Assembly: GCF_001428805.1 (NCBI RefSeq)
Contig: NZ_LMIS01000001.1
Span: forward strand, 1,112,528-1,176,527
DNA length: 64,000 bases
Direction of reading: 5' to 3'
Source of the DNA: Aeromicrobium sp. Root236
GTDB lineage: Bacteria; Actinomycetota; Actinomycetes; Propionibacteriales; Nocardioidaceae
The notes below the pieces were generated by a model, which was not told where the DNA came from, ran no database searches, and worked only from the letters and a program-made list of their open reading frames with translations. Shown here one piece after another: positions 35,221 to 46,857 of the stretch (its first letter is position 1; each line of letters begins with the position of its first letter). Made by a program: the position numbers and the translations under genes.

Positions 35221-36622
35221 CTTCGGTCATGATCCGGTCGATCGAGGCCAGCGGCACCGTGAGCCAGTCCGGCCGGTTGGCGTGCTCGTAGGAGATCTCG
35301 TAGACGGCCTTGTCGAGCTCGAGGGCTCGGAGCAGGTCGGCACTGTCACGGGGATCGTGCTCGGCGACGTGGGCATAGCCGTCGCAGAACGCTCCGCGGT
35401 TGCGCCGCGCCCACTGCATGGCCTGGGCGGTCCGCTCGGGATCCTCGGGCTGTCCGACCAGCAGCTGCTGAGCGGCGTAGTCGAACGAGCGCAGCATGCC
35501 GGCGACATCGCGCAGTGGCGACCGCAGGGCCGAGCGCTCGGCGAGCGTGGCCGCGGGCTCGCCCTCGAAGTCGAGCAGCAGCCAGCCGTTGATCGTGCGC
35601 AGCACCTGCCCGAGGTGGAGGTCACCGTGGACGTACTGCATCGACACGGGCTCCTGGAGCTCGGCGACCTTGGCGAACGCGGCGCGCAGGCCCGGACCGT
35701 GATCGGCGAGCTGCGGCAGCTCGGCGGTCACCCGGTCGAGCCGTTCGGTCATCGCGGCGACCGTGCGCTCGAGCTCGGCGGTGTCGGCCAGCTCAGTGCC
35801 GAGCGCTGTCGCGAGGTCGGCGTGGACCGTGGCGACGGCCTTGCCGAGCCGGTAGGCCTCGCCGGCGAAGTCGCCGCCCAGCTCCTCCGGCGGCAGCCCT
35901 GACGGGTCCGCCATGAAGTCGCGGACGCTGGTCGTCGCCATGACCCAGCCGTCGGCGGCGTCCGGCATGAAGCGCTGCAGCATCCCGATCGTCAGCTCCT
36001 CGCCGTGGAGCTCGCCCGAGATCGAGCCGAGTGGGTCGGCGATGTGCTGGCAGTCCACGTCGCGGAGGGCGCGGTGCAGCATGAGGTCCTTGTTGAGGCC
36101 GGGCGTGAGCTTGCGGAACAGCTTGAGGATGTACTGGTTGCCGTAGACGAGCGACGTGTTGCTCTGCTCCGACGTGATCGGGTGCGCGCGCAGCCCCGAG
36201 GTCAGCTCGACGTCGGGCTCCCGCTCGAACCGCAGCTCGTCAACGGGCTCACCGGCGATGATCAGCTCGAGCAGGCACGCCGTGAGGTCGGCGTCGCCGC
36301 TGGCCTCGTAGCAGGTCAGGCCGTTCTCGAGCCCGATCGACGCCGAGGCGGCGACGTCGGGCACCTGGCTCTGCCGGCTGCCGATCAGCAATTGGTAGGG
36401 CTCGGTGCGATCGCCCTGCTCGACCTCGACGATGAGGTGGATCAGCAGCGGATCGCCGTCGAGCAGCGTCGTCCAGGACACCGGGCGTACGGCGGTGATC
36501 TCGCGGTCCTTGCCGCCGAACCAGCGCTGGGTCGGCAGCCACTCGGGGAGCGCAGCCGCGAGATGCTCGATCATCTCGTCTCGCGACGCCACCGCGTCGT
36601 TGGTCTCAACAGGTCCACTCAT
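35213..36622 (-). CDS. mak: Maltokinase (Pep2)
   Basis: This 469-residue kinase phosphorylates maltose to maltose 1-phosphate with ATP, feeding GlgE. It has an N-terminal cap domain ([18 protein letters not shown], typical of Pep2) and an aminoglycoside-phosphotransferase-like core with catalytic [14 protein letters not shown] and the metal-binding [10 protein letters not shown]. The gene is separate from treS, whereas in many actinobacteria they are fused. It is 88 bp downstream of treS, a gap occupied by a 15-bp inverted repeat pair, and overlaps glgB. Confidence 0.95.
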   Translation of the reverse strand: MSGPVETNDAVASRDEMIEHLAAALPEWLPTQRWFGGKDREITAVRPVSWTTLLDGDPLLIHLIVEVEQGDRTEPYQLLIGSRQSQVPDVAASASIGLENGLTCYEASGDADLTACLLELIIAGEPVDELRFEREPDVELTSGLRAHPITSEQSNTSLVYGNQYILKLFRKLTPGLNKDLMLHRALRDVDCQHIADPLGSISGELHGEELTIGMLQRFMPDAADGWVMATTSVRDFMADPSGLPPEELGGDFAGEAYRLGKAVATVHADLATALGTELADTAELERTVAAMTERLDRVTAELPQLADHGPGLRAAFAKVAELQEPVSMQYVHGDLHLGQVLRTINGWLLLDFEGEPAATLAERSALRSPLRDVAGMLRSFDYAAQQLLVGQPEDPERTAQAMQWARRNRGAFCDGYAHVAEHDPRDSADLLRALELDKAVYEISYEHANRPDWLTVPLASIDRIMTEGE

Positions 36623-36635
36623 GCCGCGATCGTCC

Positions 36636-36698
36636 TTTCGACAAGCTCAAGGACCGGTGGGCACAGACTCGACAACATGCTCATTGAGCTTGTCGAAA
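36636..36698. repeat. Inverted repeat element between treS and mak
   Basis: TTTCGACAAGCTCAA (36636-36650) and its perfect complement TTGAGCTTGTCGAAA (36684-36698) flank 33 bp and nearly fill the treS-mak gap. A third copy, with 14 of 15 matches, lies at 40680-40694. This looks like a dispersed palindromic (REP-like) element; it could also fold in the mRNA and tune mak expression. Confidence 0.65.
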
Positions 36699-36710
36699 TG
36701 AGAATTCCAC

Positions 36711-38531
<1,821 letters not shown>

Positions 38532-38547
38532 GTGCGTCACCTCTCGG

Positions 38548-40554
38548 TCAGGCATTCAGGGTCGTGTCGTCGGCGTCGGCGTCCGTACGCCTGGTCAGGC
38601 TCACGATGTGCGCGACGGCCCGCAGCGGGTCGAGGCGTACGTAGTTGGACTCGCCCCAGTCGTACGTCTCGCCGGTGACCTCGTCGTGCGCGATCAGCCG
38701 GTCGCCGGGTGCGAAGCCGAGCGCCGGGAGGTCGAGCCACATCGTGCCCTCGCGGGACTCGTGGGGGTCGAGCGAGACGACGACCAGCACGGTGTCACCC
38801 GTGGCCGGGTCCTGCTTGGTGTAGACCATCAGCGCGTCGTGGTCGATGTGGTGGAACCGAAGGGTCCGCATCTGCTGGAGCGCGGGGTGCGCGCGGCGGA
38901 TCTCGTTGAGGCGGGTCAGCCACGGCTGCAGGGACTCACCGTCGGCGAGCGCCTTGTCGAAGTCGCGGGGGCGCAGCTCGTACTTCTCGGAGTCGAGGTA
39001 CTCCTCGCTGCCGGGCTTGACCGCCTCGTGCTCGTAGAGCTCGAACCCGGAGTAGACGCCCCACGTCGGCGCGAGCGTCGCGGCGAGGGCGGCGCGGATC
39101 GCGAACATGCTGGGGCCACCAACCTGCAGGTGCTCGGGGAGGATGTCCGGCGTGTTGACGAACAGGTTGGGCCGGCCGATGTCCCACTGGTCGCGGTGGT
39201 CCTCGGCGAACTCGGTCAGCTCCTGCTTGGTCGTGCGCCAGGTGAAGTAGGTGTAGCTCTGGGTGAAGCCCAGCCGCGCCAGGCCCCACAGCCGCGCCGG
39301 CCGCGTGAACGCCTCGGCGAGGAAGAGCACGTCGGGGTGCTCGGCCTTGACCTGCGCGATGAGCCACTCCCAGAAGTCCGGCGGTTTCGTGTGCGGGTTG
39401 TCGACACGGAAGACCCGGATGCCGCGCTCGACCCAGTGCAGCGTCACCCGCAGCATCTCCGCGTAGATCGCGTCGCGGTCGTTGTCGAAGTTGAGCGGGT
39501 AGATGTCCTGGTACTTCTTGGGCGGGTTCTCGGCGTACGCGATGGTGCCGTCGGGCAGCGTCGTGAAGAACTCCGGATGAGCCGAGACCCATGGGTGGTC
39601 GGGGGCGACCTGCAGGGCGAGGTCGAGGGCGACCTCCATGCCGAGGTCGTTGGCGCGCTGCACGAACGCGGCGAAGTCCTTGTCGCTGCCGAGCTCGGGG
39701 TGGATCGCGTCGTGGCCACCCTCCTTGGCGCCGATGGCCCACGGGGAGCCGACGTCGGTCTTGCCCGGCGTCAGGGAGTTGTTGGGTCCCTTGCGGTTGA
39801 CCCGGCCGATGGGATGGATCGGCGGCAGGTAGACGACGTCGAAGCCCATGTCGGCGACCCGCTCGAGCTCCTTGGCGGCCGTGGCGAACGTGCCGTGGAC
39901 CGGTCGGCCCTTCTTGTCGGTGCCACCGGTCGAGCGCGGGAAGAACTCGTACCAGGACCCGTACGCGGCGCGCTCCCGGTCGACCCAGATCTTGCGGACC
40001 GGCCCCTTCGTGACGACGTCGCGTACGGGGAAGTCGTGCATGATCGTGCGGGTGTCGGCCGACAGCGCCGGGCCGGTGCGGGCGCCGAGCGGCAGGGTCT
40101 CGGCTCGCAGCGCGGTGGCGGCGCCCTCGAGCGCCGTGCGGTGGGCCTTGCGCTCCTTGCGGCCTGCGACCTCGTCGAGGAGCCGGGCGGCGAGCTCGAG
40201 GTCGTTGGCCAGCTCGGCCGCGGTCTGGCCGGCAGCGAGCTTGACCTCGATCGCGTGCAGGACCGTGGCCCACGGGTCACCCCAGGCGTCGACACGGAAC
40301 GTCCAGAGGCCGGTCGTGTCGGGCACGATCGTGGCCGTGAACAGGTCGGTGTCCTTGCCGGTCTCGTGCATGCGAGTCGTACGGTCGCGGCGCTCCCCCG
40401 GGCCACGCCACACGACGGTGGCACCGACGGCGTCATGGCCTTCGCGCCACACCGTGGCTGTGACGGGTACGTGCTCGCCGGCGACCGCCTTCGAGGGATG
40501 CGTGCCGTCACCCGACAGGGGTTTGACGTCGTCGATCCCGAGTCGGCCTGTCAT
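38548..40554 (-). CDS. glgE: Alpha-1,4-glucan:maltose-1-phosphate maltosyltransferase
   Basis: This 668-residue GH13_3 enzyme adds maltosyl units from maltose 1-phosphate to glucan ends. An N-terminal beta domain with an alpha-helical insert is followed by the barrel: [16 protein letters not shown], the nucleophile in [17 protein letters not shown] and the acid in [12 protein letters not shown]. Length is close to mycobacterial GlgE (about 700). It is first in the operon; GGGGGAG lies before ATG 40554. The operon as a whole is the GlgE pathway for cytosolic and capsular alpha-glucan. Confidence 0.96.
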   Translation of the reverse strand: MTGRLGIDDVKPLSGDGTHPSKAVAGEHVPVTATVWREGHDAVGATVVWRGPGERRDRTTRMHETGKDTDLFTATIVPDTTGLWTFRVDAWGDPWATVLHAIEVKLAAGQTAAELANDLELAARLLDEVAGRKERKAHRTALEGAATALRAETLPLGARTGPALSADTRTIMHDFPVRDVVTKGPVRKIWVDRERAAYGSWYEFFPRSTGGTDKKGRPVHGTFATAAKELERVADMGFDVVYLPPIHPIGRVNRKGPNNSLTPGKTDVGSPWAIGAKEGGHDAIHPELGSDKDFAAFVQRANDLGMEVALDLALQVAPDHPWVSAHPEFFTTLPDGTIAYAENPPKKYQDIYPLNFDNDRDAIYAEMLRVTLHWVERGIRVFRVDNPHTKPPDFWEWLIAQVKAEHPDVLFLAEAFTRPARLWGLARLGFTQSYTYFTWRTTKQELTEFAEDHRDQWDIGRPNLFVNTPDILPEHLQVGGPSMFAIRAALAATLAPTWGVYSGFELYEHEAVKPGSEEYLDSEKYELRPRDFDKALADGESLQPWLTRLNEIRRAHPALQQMRTLRFHHIDHDALMVYTKQDPATGDTVLVVVSLDPHESREGTMWLDLPALGFAPGDRLIAHDEVTGETYDWGESNYVRLDPLRAVAHIVSLTRRTDADADDTTLNA

Positions 40555-40679
40555 GCAGTGCTCCCCCGTACGTCGAATGCGTGCGTCACTCTCGAACCTA
40601 CTGGGTTCACCTACCCGGGCGCGATCCGAGCAAACGGTCTGCCGCCCGTCGCATCCCGAGAGGCCCGCAACCGCGGCGA

Positions 40680-40694
40680 TTGAGCTTGTCTAAA
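40680..40694. repeat. Single copy of the TTGAGCTTGTCGAAA-type repeat
   Basis: TTGAGCTTGTCTAAA matches the inverted repeat arm of the treS-mak gap at 14 of 15 positions. It lies between the VOC gene and glgE. No partner arm is seen nearby. The remaining 40555-40719 interval contains the glgE leader but no clear promoter. Confidence 0.5.
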
Positions 40695-40719
40695 TGTCCT
40701 CTCGACGAGGGCCGACGGG

Positions 40720-41193
40720 TCAGTGGCGCTCGGCGTCGGTGCCGAAGCCCTCGAGCTTCGTGCGCTCCTCGAGCGTCAACAGCTCCTGGAACAGCGTGAT
40801 GTGCAGCCCGGCGGGCGCGTCGAGCCTCGAGTTGAGCGACTGCCACGGCGTCTCGGTCGGCGGGGCGACGAGCGAGGCGCCTGCGTCGACGAGCTTCTGC
40901 GTACGCTCCTCGGCGTCCGGCACCTCGAACGCGACCCGGAGCCTCGGCGTCGTCGGGTGCCCGACCTCGACCTCGTCGATCATCCGCCGTTGGGCCGGAT
41001 TGGCGATCTCGAGTGTCGCGTAGCCGGCGTGCAGGATCGTCACCTTGGCGCCCACGCCCTCGGCCTCGAACGCCTCCTGCTCCCGCAGGCCCAACACGTC
41101 GCGATAGAACGCCACGGCCTGCTCGTAGTCGTCCGCCTCCACGACGAGTCGCAGCTGGACGACGGGACCGTTCTCCTCAGTGGTGTCAGTCAT
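40720..41193 (-). CDS. VOC (glyoxalase/bleomycin resistance-like) protein
   Basis: This 157-residue protein has two beta-alpha-beta-beta-beta modules of the vicinal oxygen chelate fold (VQLRLVVEADDYEQAVAFYRDVLG and TPRLRVAFEVPDAEERTQKLVDAG). The first potential metal position is not an obvious His, so activity cannot be predicted; members range from dioxygenases to antibiotic-binding proteins. It is monocistronic, between glgE and a small membrane protein gene, with no functional link visible. Confidence 0.8.
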   Translation of the reverse strand: MTDTTEENGPVVQLRLVVEADDYEQAVAFYRDVLGLREQEAFEAEGVGAKVTILHAGYATLEIANPAQRRMIDEVEVGHPTTPRLRVAFEVPDAEERTQKLVDAGASLVAPPTETPWQSLNSRLDAPAGLHITLFQELLTLEERTKLEGFGTDAERH

Positions 41194-41248
41194 GACCCGA
41201 CGCTACGACGTGGCGCCGCCGGTCACACGCGTTCTCGGCGACCGGTCG

Positions 41249-41650
41249 TCAGTGCGTGTCGTGGCGGCGGCGTACGAGCACCACGAGCATCGCCACCATC
41301 ATCACCGTGTGCGCGACGACCATGAACGCCATCGGGCTCATGACGTCGATCCACACCAGAGGCAGGAGGACGGCGGGTACGTACATGGCGGCGCACATCT
41401 CCGCGGTCATCGCCCACGCATGGCCGCGGAAGCGCATCCACGCCGCCATGCCGATCGCCATGTCGGTGGCCATCAACAGGTACGAGGTGCCGGGACGGTC
41501 GGCGAGCTCGACGGTCAGCCCGAGGGCGGACCGGAGCACGCCGAGCACGAGCATGCCGACGGACATCGCGATGACCATCTCGACGTAGTGCCTCGTCAGC
41601 GGCCACCACGAGCGCCCTGTGGTTGACGTGTGGATGAGTGAAGATGTCAT
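41249..41650 (-). CDS. Small four-helix membrane protein
   Basis: I do not recognise a named family. The 133-residue product has four hydrophobic segments (YVEMVIAMSVGMLVLGVLRSAL, SYLLMATDMAIGMAAWM, AMTAEMCAAMYVPAVLLPLVW, MAFMVVAHTVMMVAMLVVLV) and is unusually Met-rich within the membrane, with several His residues, which could suit metal handling. I start it at ATG 41650 (MTSSLIHTSTTG). It diverges from the DJ-1/AraC regulator gene across 122 bp holding an 8-bp inverted repeat, so it is the likely regulatory target. Confidence 0.7.
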   Translation of the reverse strand: MTSSLIHTSTTGRSWWPLTRHYVEMVIAMSVGMLVLGVLRSALGLTVELADRPGTSYLLMATDMAIGMAAWMRFRGHAWAMTAEMCAAMYVPAVLLPLVWIDVMSPMAFMVVAHTVMMVAMLVVLVRRRHDTH

Positions 41651-41699
41651 GGCGTCAGCGTCTGCCGCCTCCCGGGACGCGTCCATCGAGCGCGAGCGC

Positions 41700-41737
41700 C
41701 ATGTCCGGAATCTTGGACAACGAGTCAGTCGGACATG
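41700..41737. promoter_or_regulatory. Inverted repeat between membrane protein and AraC-type regulator genes
   Basis: CATGTCCG (41700-41707) and CGGACATG (41730-41737) form an 8-bp inverted repeat with a 22-bp spacer in the divergent intergenic region, with a further TTGGACA inside. The layout suits an operator of the adjacent regulator; this is inference. Confidence 0.35.
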
Positions 41738-41772
41738 CTGACCCACGCTCGTACGACGCCTAGATTGGGCCC

Positions 41773-42774
41773 ATGGACGAGCCTCGTCGCGTCGTGGTCG
41801 TCGGATATCCGGCGGCCGAGCTGCTCGACATCGCCTGCATCGTGTCGGCGCTGCAGCTCGCGAACTATCTCAACGGCCACGCCGTCTATCGCGTCGAGCT
41901 CGCCTCCCCCGGCTGCCTGCCGATCCACACGGGCACCGGTCTCACGATCAACGCGGACGTCGGGCTGGAGCGGGTCCGCGGGCCCCTCGACACGCTGATG
42001 ATCTCCGGCGGCATCGGCTACGTCGACGCCATGGCCGACGACCGGTTGGTCGCGCACGTACGCCGCCTCGGCCGCGAGGCCCGGCGAGTCGCCTCGGTGT
42101 GCACCGGTGCCGGCATCCTCGCCGAGGCCGGACTGCTCACCGGTCGCCGGGCGGCGACGCACTGGGACCACGTCGACTACCTCGGCGAGCGGTTCCCCGA
42201 CGTCGTGTTCGACCGCGACCCGATCTACATCGCGGACGGCGACGTGTGCACCTCGGCGGGGGTGACGGCGGCGCTCGACCTCACGCTGTCGTTCATCGAG
42301 TCCGACACCGGCCCAGACCTGGCACGTGACGTGTCCCGTCAGCTCGTCACCTACCTGCAGCGGCCCGGCAACCAGGCCCAGATGAGCATGTTCACCTCGG
42401 CGCCTGCGGCCCGCAGCTCGCTGGTGCAGGACGCCGTCGCGTACGTCACGACGCATCTCGACGAGGACCTGTCGGCCGCGACCTTGGCCGCCCGGTTCCC
42501 GGTGAGCGAGCGGCACCTCGCCCGGCTGTTCATCAAGGAGCTCGGCACGAGTCCCGGCCGCTTCGTCCGCAAGGCGCGCACCGAGGCCGCGGCGCACCTG
42601 CTGACCGGCAGCGACCTGAGCGTGCAGACCGTCGCGACGCGGTGCGGCTTCGGCACGGTCGAGTCGCTGCGTCAGGCGTTCTGGGCGACGTACGGCGTGT
42701 CGCCGACGCACTACCGGATGACGCAGTCGAGCAGCGTACGGGTCGTCAGCCTTGGAGCGGCAGGTCGTACTTGA
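41773..42774 (+). CDS. AraC family regulator with DJ-1/PfpI-like sensor domain
   Basis: This 333-residue protein couples a class I glutamine amidotransferase-like (DJ-1/PfpI) domain (residues 1-190, with the nucleophile-elbow-like VASVCTGAGILAEAGLLTGR) to a C-terminal AraC DNA-binding domain with two helix-turn-helix units (DLSAATLAARFPVSERHLARL and LSVQTVATRCGFGTVESLRQ). The arrangement matches FtrA/CdhR-type activators. Its ligand is unknown. Its 3' end overlaps the convergent acetyltransferase gene by 29 nt. Confidence 0.92.
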   Translation: MDEPRRVVVVGYPAAELLDIACIVSALQLANYLNGHAVYRVELASPGCLPIHTGTGLTINADVGLERVRGPLDTLMISGGIGYVDAMADDRLVAHVRRLGREARRVASVCTGAGILAEAGLLTGRRAATHWDHVDYLGERFPDVVFDRDPIYIADGDVCTSAGVTAALDLTLSFIESDTGPDLARDVSRQLVTYLQRPGNQAQMSMFTSAPAARSSLVQDAVAYVTTHLDEDLSAATLAARFPVSERHLARLFIKELGTSPGRFVRKARTEAAAHLLTGSDLSVQTVATRCGFGTVESLRQAFWATYGVSPTHYRMTQSSSVRVVSLGAAGRT

Positions 42775-43186
42775 TGAAGCCCCGGTCCTCGGCCACCTTG
42801 TCGTACAGCCGCCGTGCCGTGGAGTTGGACGCCTGCGTGTGCCAGTAGACCCGCGCGCAACCTTGATCGTCTGCCCATTCGGCGACGGCGGCGATCAGCG
42901 CGGCAGCAGCGCCTTGCCCCCGTGCCTCCGGAGCCGTGAACAGGTCCTGCAGGTAGCAGACGTCGGGGCCCGAGGTGCTGGGGTGCACGAAGAAGTGCGT
43001 GATGCCGACGAGGTCGCCGTCCAGCCGCGCGCCCAACGCGTGCAGCCGCGAGTCCGCCTGGAACTCACGCCACGCCCGCTCGTACATCTCGGCCGGCTCG
43101 GTGCGCCCGTAGAAGTCGATGTATGCGCGGAACAACGCCTCCCAGGCTGCGCGGTCCTCGGGCACGAGCCCATCGACGGTGATCAC
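42746..43186 (-). CDS. GNAT family N-acetyltransferase
   Basis: This 146-residue protein has the GNAT fold: the acetyl-CoA pyrophosphate-binding motif EARGQGAAAALIAAVAEWA (motif A, Q/R-x-x-G-x-G/A) preceded by the strand VCYLQDLFTAPE, and ARVYWHTQASNSTARRLYDKV near the C-terminus. It starts at GTG 43186, seven bases after the glgX stop region on the same strand, so it may be co-transcribed with glgX. Substrate unknown. Confidence 0.87.
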   Translation of the reverse strand: MITVDGLVPEDRAAWEALFRAYIDFYGRTEPAEMYERAWREFQADSRLHALGARLDGDLVGITHFFVHPSTSGPDVCYLQDLFTAPEARGQGAAAALIAAVAEWADDQGCARVYWHTQASNSTARRLYDKVAEDRGFIKYDLPLQG

Positions 43187-43193
43187 GAAGCCC

Positions 43194-45323
43194 TCAGTCC
43201 TCTCTCGGGGCCTTGAGCAGCAGCAGCGATCGAGCGGGCAACGTCAGAGAGCTGCCGGCCGACAACGGCTCGGTCGATGCCGGCGCACCGTCGGGCGTCG
43301 TGGTGTCGAGCGTCGGCTCGAACGTCTCGCCGAACTCGACGCCGGGCAGCACGACATCGATCGGCTCAGCGCCGGCATGCATGAGCAGCAGCCACGAGTG
43401 GTCGGCGAGCAGCTCGCCCTCGCGCGTACGGGACTGGCTGTTGGAGCCGTCGATCCACATGCCGAGGGTGTGGCGGTCGTCGTCCTCCCAGTCCGCCTCG
43501 TCGAGCTCGTGCCCGTCGGGGCGCAGCCAGATGAGGTCGGGGCGGCCGGTCGGCGTGGTGCGGCCGTCGAAGAACTCGGGCTGCCGCAGGGCGGGGCTGT
43601 TGGCCCGCAGGTGCACGACGCGACGGGCGAACGCCAGCATCGACTCGGCTTCGTCGGTCTCCGTCCAGTCGACCCACGACGTCGGGTCGTCGACGCAATA
43701 GGCGTTGTTGTTGCCGCCCTGCGTGCGCCAGCGCTCGTCGCCGGCGACGAACATCGGCGTGCCGGTCGACAGCATCAGCGTGGCGAACAGGTTGCGGGCC
43801 TGCCGCTGGCGCAGTGACCGGATCGCGGCGTCGTCGGTCTCGCCCTCGGCGCCGTGGTTCCACGAGCGGTTGTCGTTGGTGCCGTCGCGGTTGTCCTCGC
43901 CGTTGGCCTCGTTGTGCTTGCCGTCGTACGACACGAGGTCGCGGAGTGTGAACCCGTCGTGCGCGTTGACGAAGTTGATCGACTGCCACGGACGCCGGAA
44001 CGTGTGGTCGTAGAGGTCGGAGGAGCCCGTGAGCCGGTAGGCCAGGTCGTCGACTCCCCCGGCGGCGCCGCGCCAGAAGTCGCGGACCGTGTCGCGGTAG
44101 ATGCCGTTCCACTCGGCCCACTGGGCGCCGAAGTCGCCGACCTTGTAACCCTCGCCGGTCGCGTCCCACGGCTCGGCGATCAGCTTGCAGGTCGACAGGA
44201 TCGGATCGGTCGTGATCGCGGTGAGCAGCGTCGAGTCGCGGTCGAACTTGCCGCCCTTGGGACGGCCCAGCGTGCTCGCAAGGTCGAACCGGAACCCGTC
44301 GACGCCGAGCTCGGTGGCCCAGTAGCGCAGCGAGTCCGTCACCATGCGGACGACCGTCGGCGAGCTGGACTCCAACGTGTTGCCGCAACCGGTGATGTCG
44401 GCCATGTGGCCGTCCTCGTCGTGCAGGTAGTAGGCCGGCGCCTCGTAGCCACGGAAGCTCAGCGTCGGACCGTCGGGCCCGCCCTCGCACGTGTGGTTGT
44501 AGACGACGTCGACGATGACCTCGATGTTGGCGGCGTGGAGCGCTGCCACCATGGTGCGAAACTCCTCGACCTCACGGCCGGGCTCGCTGGCGTAACCGGC
44601 GTGCGGGGCGAAGAAGCCCAACGGCGAGTAGCCCCAGTAGTTGTGCCGCCCCGCGCGTACGAGGGACGGCTCGTCGCTGAACGTCTGCACCGGCAGCAGC
44701 TCGACGGTCGTGACGCCGAGGCGCATCAGGTGCTCGATGACCGCCGGGTGCGCGAGGCCGAGATAGGTGCCTCGCAGCGCCTCGGGCACATCGGGGTGCT
44801 GCTGGGTGAAGCCCTTGACGTGGAGCTCGTAGATCACGGTCTCCTCGAACGGGATGTCCGGCTTGACCCCGGTGTCGGGGCCGCCGGGGCTCGTCACGAC
44901 GCTGAGCGGCACCGAGCCGAGCGAGTCGACCGTCGACGGTTCGACGCCCTCGGGGTCGTCGGCATAGCCCAGCGCTGCGTCCAGGTCGGTCAGCGAACCG
45001 CTGATGCGCCGGGCGTACGGGTCGACGAGGAGCTTGTGGGGGTTGCAGCGCAGGCCGGTCTTCGGCTCGTACGGCCCGTGGATGCGGAAGCCGTACTTCT
45101 GGCCGGGCGTCACCCCGGGCACCAGCCCGTGCCAGACGCCGAACGTACGCTCCGTGAGCTCGATGCGCCGCTCGTTGAGGTCGTCGTCGATGAGGCACAG
45201 CTCGACCCGCTCGGCGACGCTGCTGGCGACCGCGAAGCGTACGCCGCCGGCCTCCGGGTGCGCCCCCAACGGGAAGGGACGTCCGGCGAGGACCTGCGTG
45301 TCCGGGGTCGGGTGCGTTGCCAT
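43194..45323 (-). CDS. glgX: Glycogen debranching enzyme
   Basis: This 709-residue GH13_11 enzyme hydrolyses alpha-1,6 branches. An N-terminal CBM48 domain (PFPLGAHPEAGGVRFAVASS) precedes the barrel: GVDGFRFDLASTLGR (nucleophile Asp), LIAEPWDATGEGYKVG (acid Glu) and NFVNAHDGFTLRDLVSYDGK. GlgX/TreX is often directly beside treY and treZ in actinobacteria; here treZ is 7 kb and treY 18 kb away on the same strand. It supplies linear maltodextrins to TreY. Confidence 0.96.
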   Translation of the reverse strand: MATHPTPDTQVLAGRPFPLGAHPEAGGVRFAVASSVAERVELCLIDDDLNERRIELTERTFGVWHGLVPGVTPGQKYGFRIHGPYEPKTGLRCNPHKLLVDPYARRISGSLTDLDAALGYADDPEGVEPSTVDSLGSVPLSVVTSPGGPDTGVKPDIPFEETVIYELHVKGFTQQHPDVPEALRGTYLGLAHPAVIEHLMRLGVTTVELLPVQTFSDEPSLVRAGRHNYWGYSPLGFFAPHAGYASEPGREVEEFRTMVAALHAANIEVIVDVVYNHTCEGGPDGPTLSFRGYEAPAYYLHDEDGHMADITGCGNTLESSSPTVVRMVTDSLRYWATELGVDGFRFDLASTLGRPKGGKFDRDSTLLTAITTDPILSTCKLIAEPWDATGEGYKVGDFGAQWAEWNGIYRDTVRDFWRGAAGGVDDLAYRLTGSSDLYDHTFRRPWQSINFVNAHDGFTLRDLVSYDGKHNEANGEDNRDGTNDNRSWNHGAEGETDDAAIRSLRQRQARNLFATLMLSTGTPMFVAGDERWRTQGGNNNAYCVDDPTSWVDWTETDEAESMLAFARRVVHLRANSPALRQPEFFDGRTTPTGRPDLIWLRPDGHELDEADWEDDDRHTLGMWIDGSNSQSRTREGELLADHSWLLLMHAGAEPIDVVLPGVEFGETFEPTLDTTTPDGAPASTEPLSAGSSLTLPARSLLLLKAPRED

Positions 45324-45487
45324 GCACTCAGTCTTTCAGGTGCCCGGTGCGCGACGCCCTCCAGCAGGCGTGACGATCGGCACGCGGTCGATTCGGCACC
45401 GAATCCCGAAAGACGCGTTGTCGCGCGCATCGCCACCGGGGTGCCGGGTACTCCGCCGGTCATGACGACACCAGGGGACGACCTCCG

Positions 45488-45646
45488 ATGACCGCGAGCT
45501 TGGGCGCTTCACTGCTGGTGATCCTGATGTTCTTCGTCGGGCTCGCAGTGATGCTGACGCTGGCCGTGCACATGGAGTCGACGCTCGAGCGACCCCGAGG
45601 TCGCCACCGCGTTCGCGTCCCGGCGCACGACCGCGAGCGACGCTAG
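45488..45646 (+). CDS. Small single-span membrane protein, 52 aa
   Basis: ATG 45488 opens a 52-codon frame: a hydrophobic stretch LLVILMFFVGLAVMLTLAVHM (residues 9-29, one membrane span, split here by family-unknown boundaries) followed by an Arg-rich cytoplasmic tail RPRGRHRVRV. No family is recognised. A nine-codon frame starting at ATG 45463 ends in ATGA overlapping this start, so translation may be coupled. It lies between glgX (divergent) and the interrupted 45699 gene. Confidence 0.45.
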   Translation: MTASLGASLLVILMFFVGLAVMLTLAVHMESTLERPRGRHRVRVPAHDRERR

Positions 45647-45698
45647 TCGGTTCGGTGGTCGAGCGGCGGAACGTGACCGTCCGCTAGCGTCGTCCCCC

Positions 45699-46169
45699 AT
45701 GAACGAGGTCTCCAAGCCGCAGCGTCTGTACGTCCAGTGACTCAAGGGTCGCTTCCGCTGGCAGGAGCGTCGCGCGATCGTCGAGTGGTCCGAAGACGAG
45801 GTGATCACGCTGCACGAGATCGTCGAGGGTCAGCCTGATCGGCCGATCTTCTCCGTCCCAGCGCGGGAGCTCGTACGCGCGACGCTGACGATCGGCTTCC
45901 TGCGCCTCTTCCTGCCGGACGGTCGCACGTTCCATCTCGGGCTCGCCGCAGCGTTGCCCGCGCCCGCCGACGACGAGGACGTGGAGACGTACGTCAGGCG
46001 AACCAGCGGACGCGGAGTGGCGGACGACATGTGGTGGCAGCATGAGCTCCAAGCTGCAGGCGTGCCCCTCAAGGTGCGTGGCGGCCGGTGGTTCACCGGC
46101 GTCGTCATCGGAGCCACCGTCGCGATCGTCGTCGCCGCGGCCCTGCTGGTGATCGTCGTCGGTTCGTAG
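45699..46169 (+). pseudogene. Membrane-anchored hypothetical gene interrupted by in-frame TGA
   Basis: ATG 45699 opens MNEVSKPQRLYVQ, meets TGA at 45738-45740 and continues in the same frame as LKGRFRWQERRAIVEWSEDE up to a C-terminal membrane segment (GVVIGATVAIVVAAALLVIVV) and a stop at 46169. A single G-for-A change (TGG, Trp) would restore a 156-residue protein. The downstream part retains coding character, so the break is recent, a sequencing error, or tolerated with re-initiation at GTG 45801 (122 residues). Family unknown. Confidence 0.6.
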
Positions 46170-46202
46170 CCTCCGAGCCACCAGGGCGCCTAGGATCGCA
46201 GC

Positions 46203-46835
46203 ATGCTTTCCATGGAATCGGCACTGACCTTCGCCGTCGCGTCCTTCCTGCTGATCGTGATCCCCGGCCCGAGCGTGCTGTTCGTCGTCGGCCGTTCGCT
46301 CTCGCTGGGTCGACGCGGCGGGTTGCTCAGCGTCGCGGGCAACGAGCTCGGCGGCCTCGTGCCGATCGCCGCCGTCGCGCTCGGCATCGGTGCGCTGGTG
46401 TCGGACTCGATCATCGCCTTCACGATCGTCAAGATCGCCGGTGGTGCGTACGTCATCTTCCTCGGCATCCAGGCGATCCGGCATCGTCGTACGCCGATCG
46501 ACCAGCCGATGACTGCGCCGAAGTCCGGCGGACGCCTGCTGTGGCAGGGCTTCGTCGTCGGCGCGACGAACCCCAAGACGATCGTGTTCTTCGTGGCGGT
46601 GCTCCCCCAGTTCGTCGACCACGATCGCGGCGGCATCCCCGGTCAGATCCTGGTCCTCGGCCTGATCTTCACGGTCATCGCGTTCGCGTGCGACTCGGTG
46701 TGGGCTGTCGCGGCCGGCGCTGCGCGTGCCTGGTTCGCCCGGTCCCCCCGTCGCATGTCGCAGATGAACGCGACCGGCGGAACCATGATGATCGGCCTCG
46801 GCGGCGGACTCCTGCTCGCCGGCAACAAGGCCTGA
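46203..46835 (+). CDS. LysE/RhtB family amino-acid exporter
   Basis: This 210-residue membrane protein has the LysE-type pattern: an N-terminal helix with the conserved IPGPSVLFVVGRSLSLGRRGG motif, further helices at about 40-65 and 70-90, GATNPKTIVFFVAVLPQFV in the middle, and two C-terminal helices. It probably exports an amino acid or homoserine lactone-like compound; substrate cannot be told from sequence. It is monocistronic after the interrupted gene. Confidence 0.9.
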   Translation: MLSMESALTFAVASFLLIVIPGPSVLFVVGRSLSLGRRGGLLSVAGNELGGLVPIAAVALGIGALVSDSIIAFTIVKIAGGAYVIFLGIQAIRHRRTPIDQPMTAPKSGGRLLWQGFVVGATNPKTIVFFVAVLPQFVDHDRGGIPGQILVLGLIFTVIAFACDSVWAVAAGAARAWFARSPRRMSQMNATGGTMMIGLGGGLLLAGNKA

Positions 46836-46857
46836 CTCTCTCCTCTACGCTTTCGAC

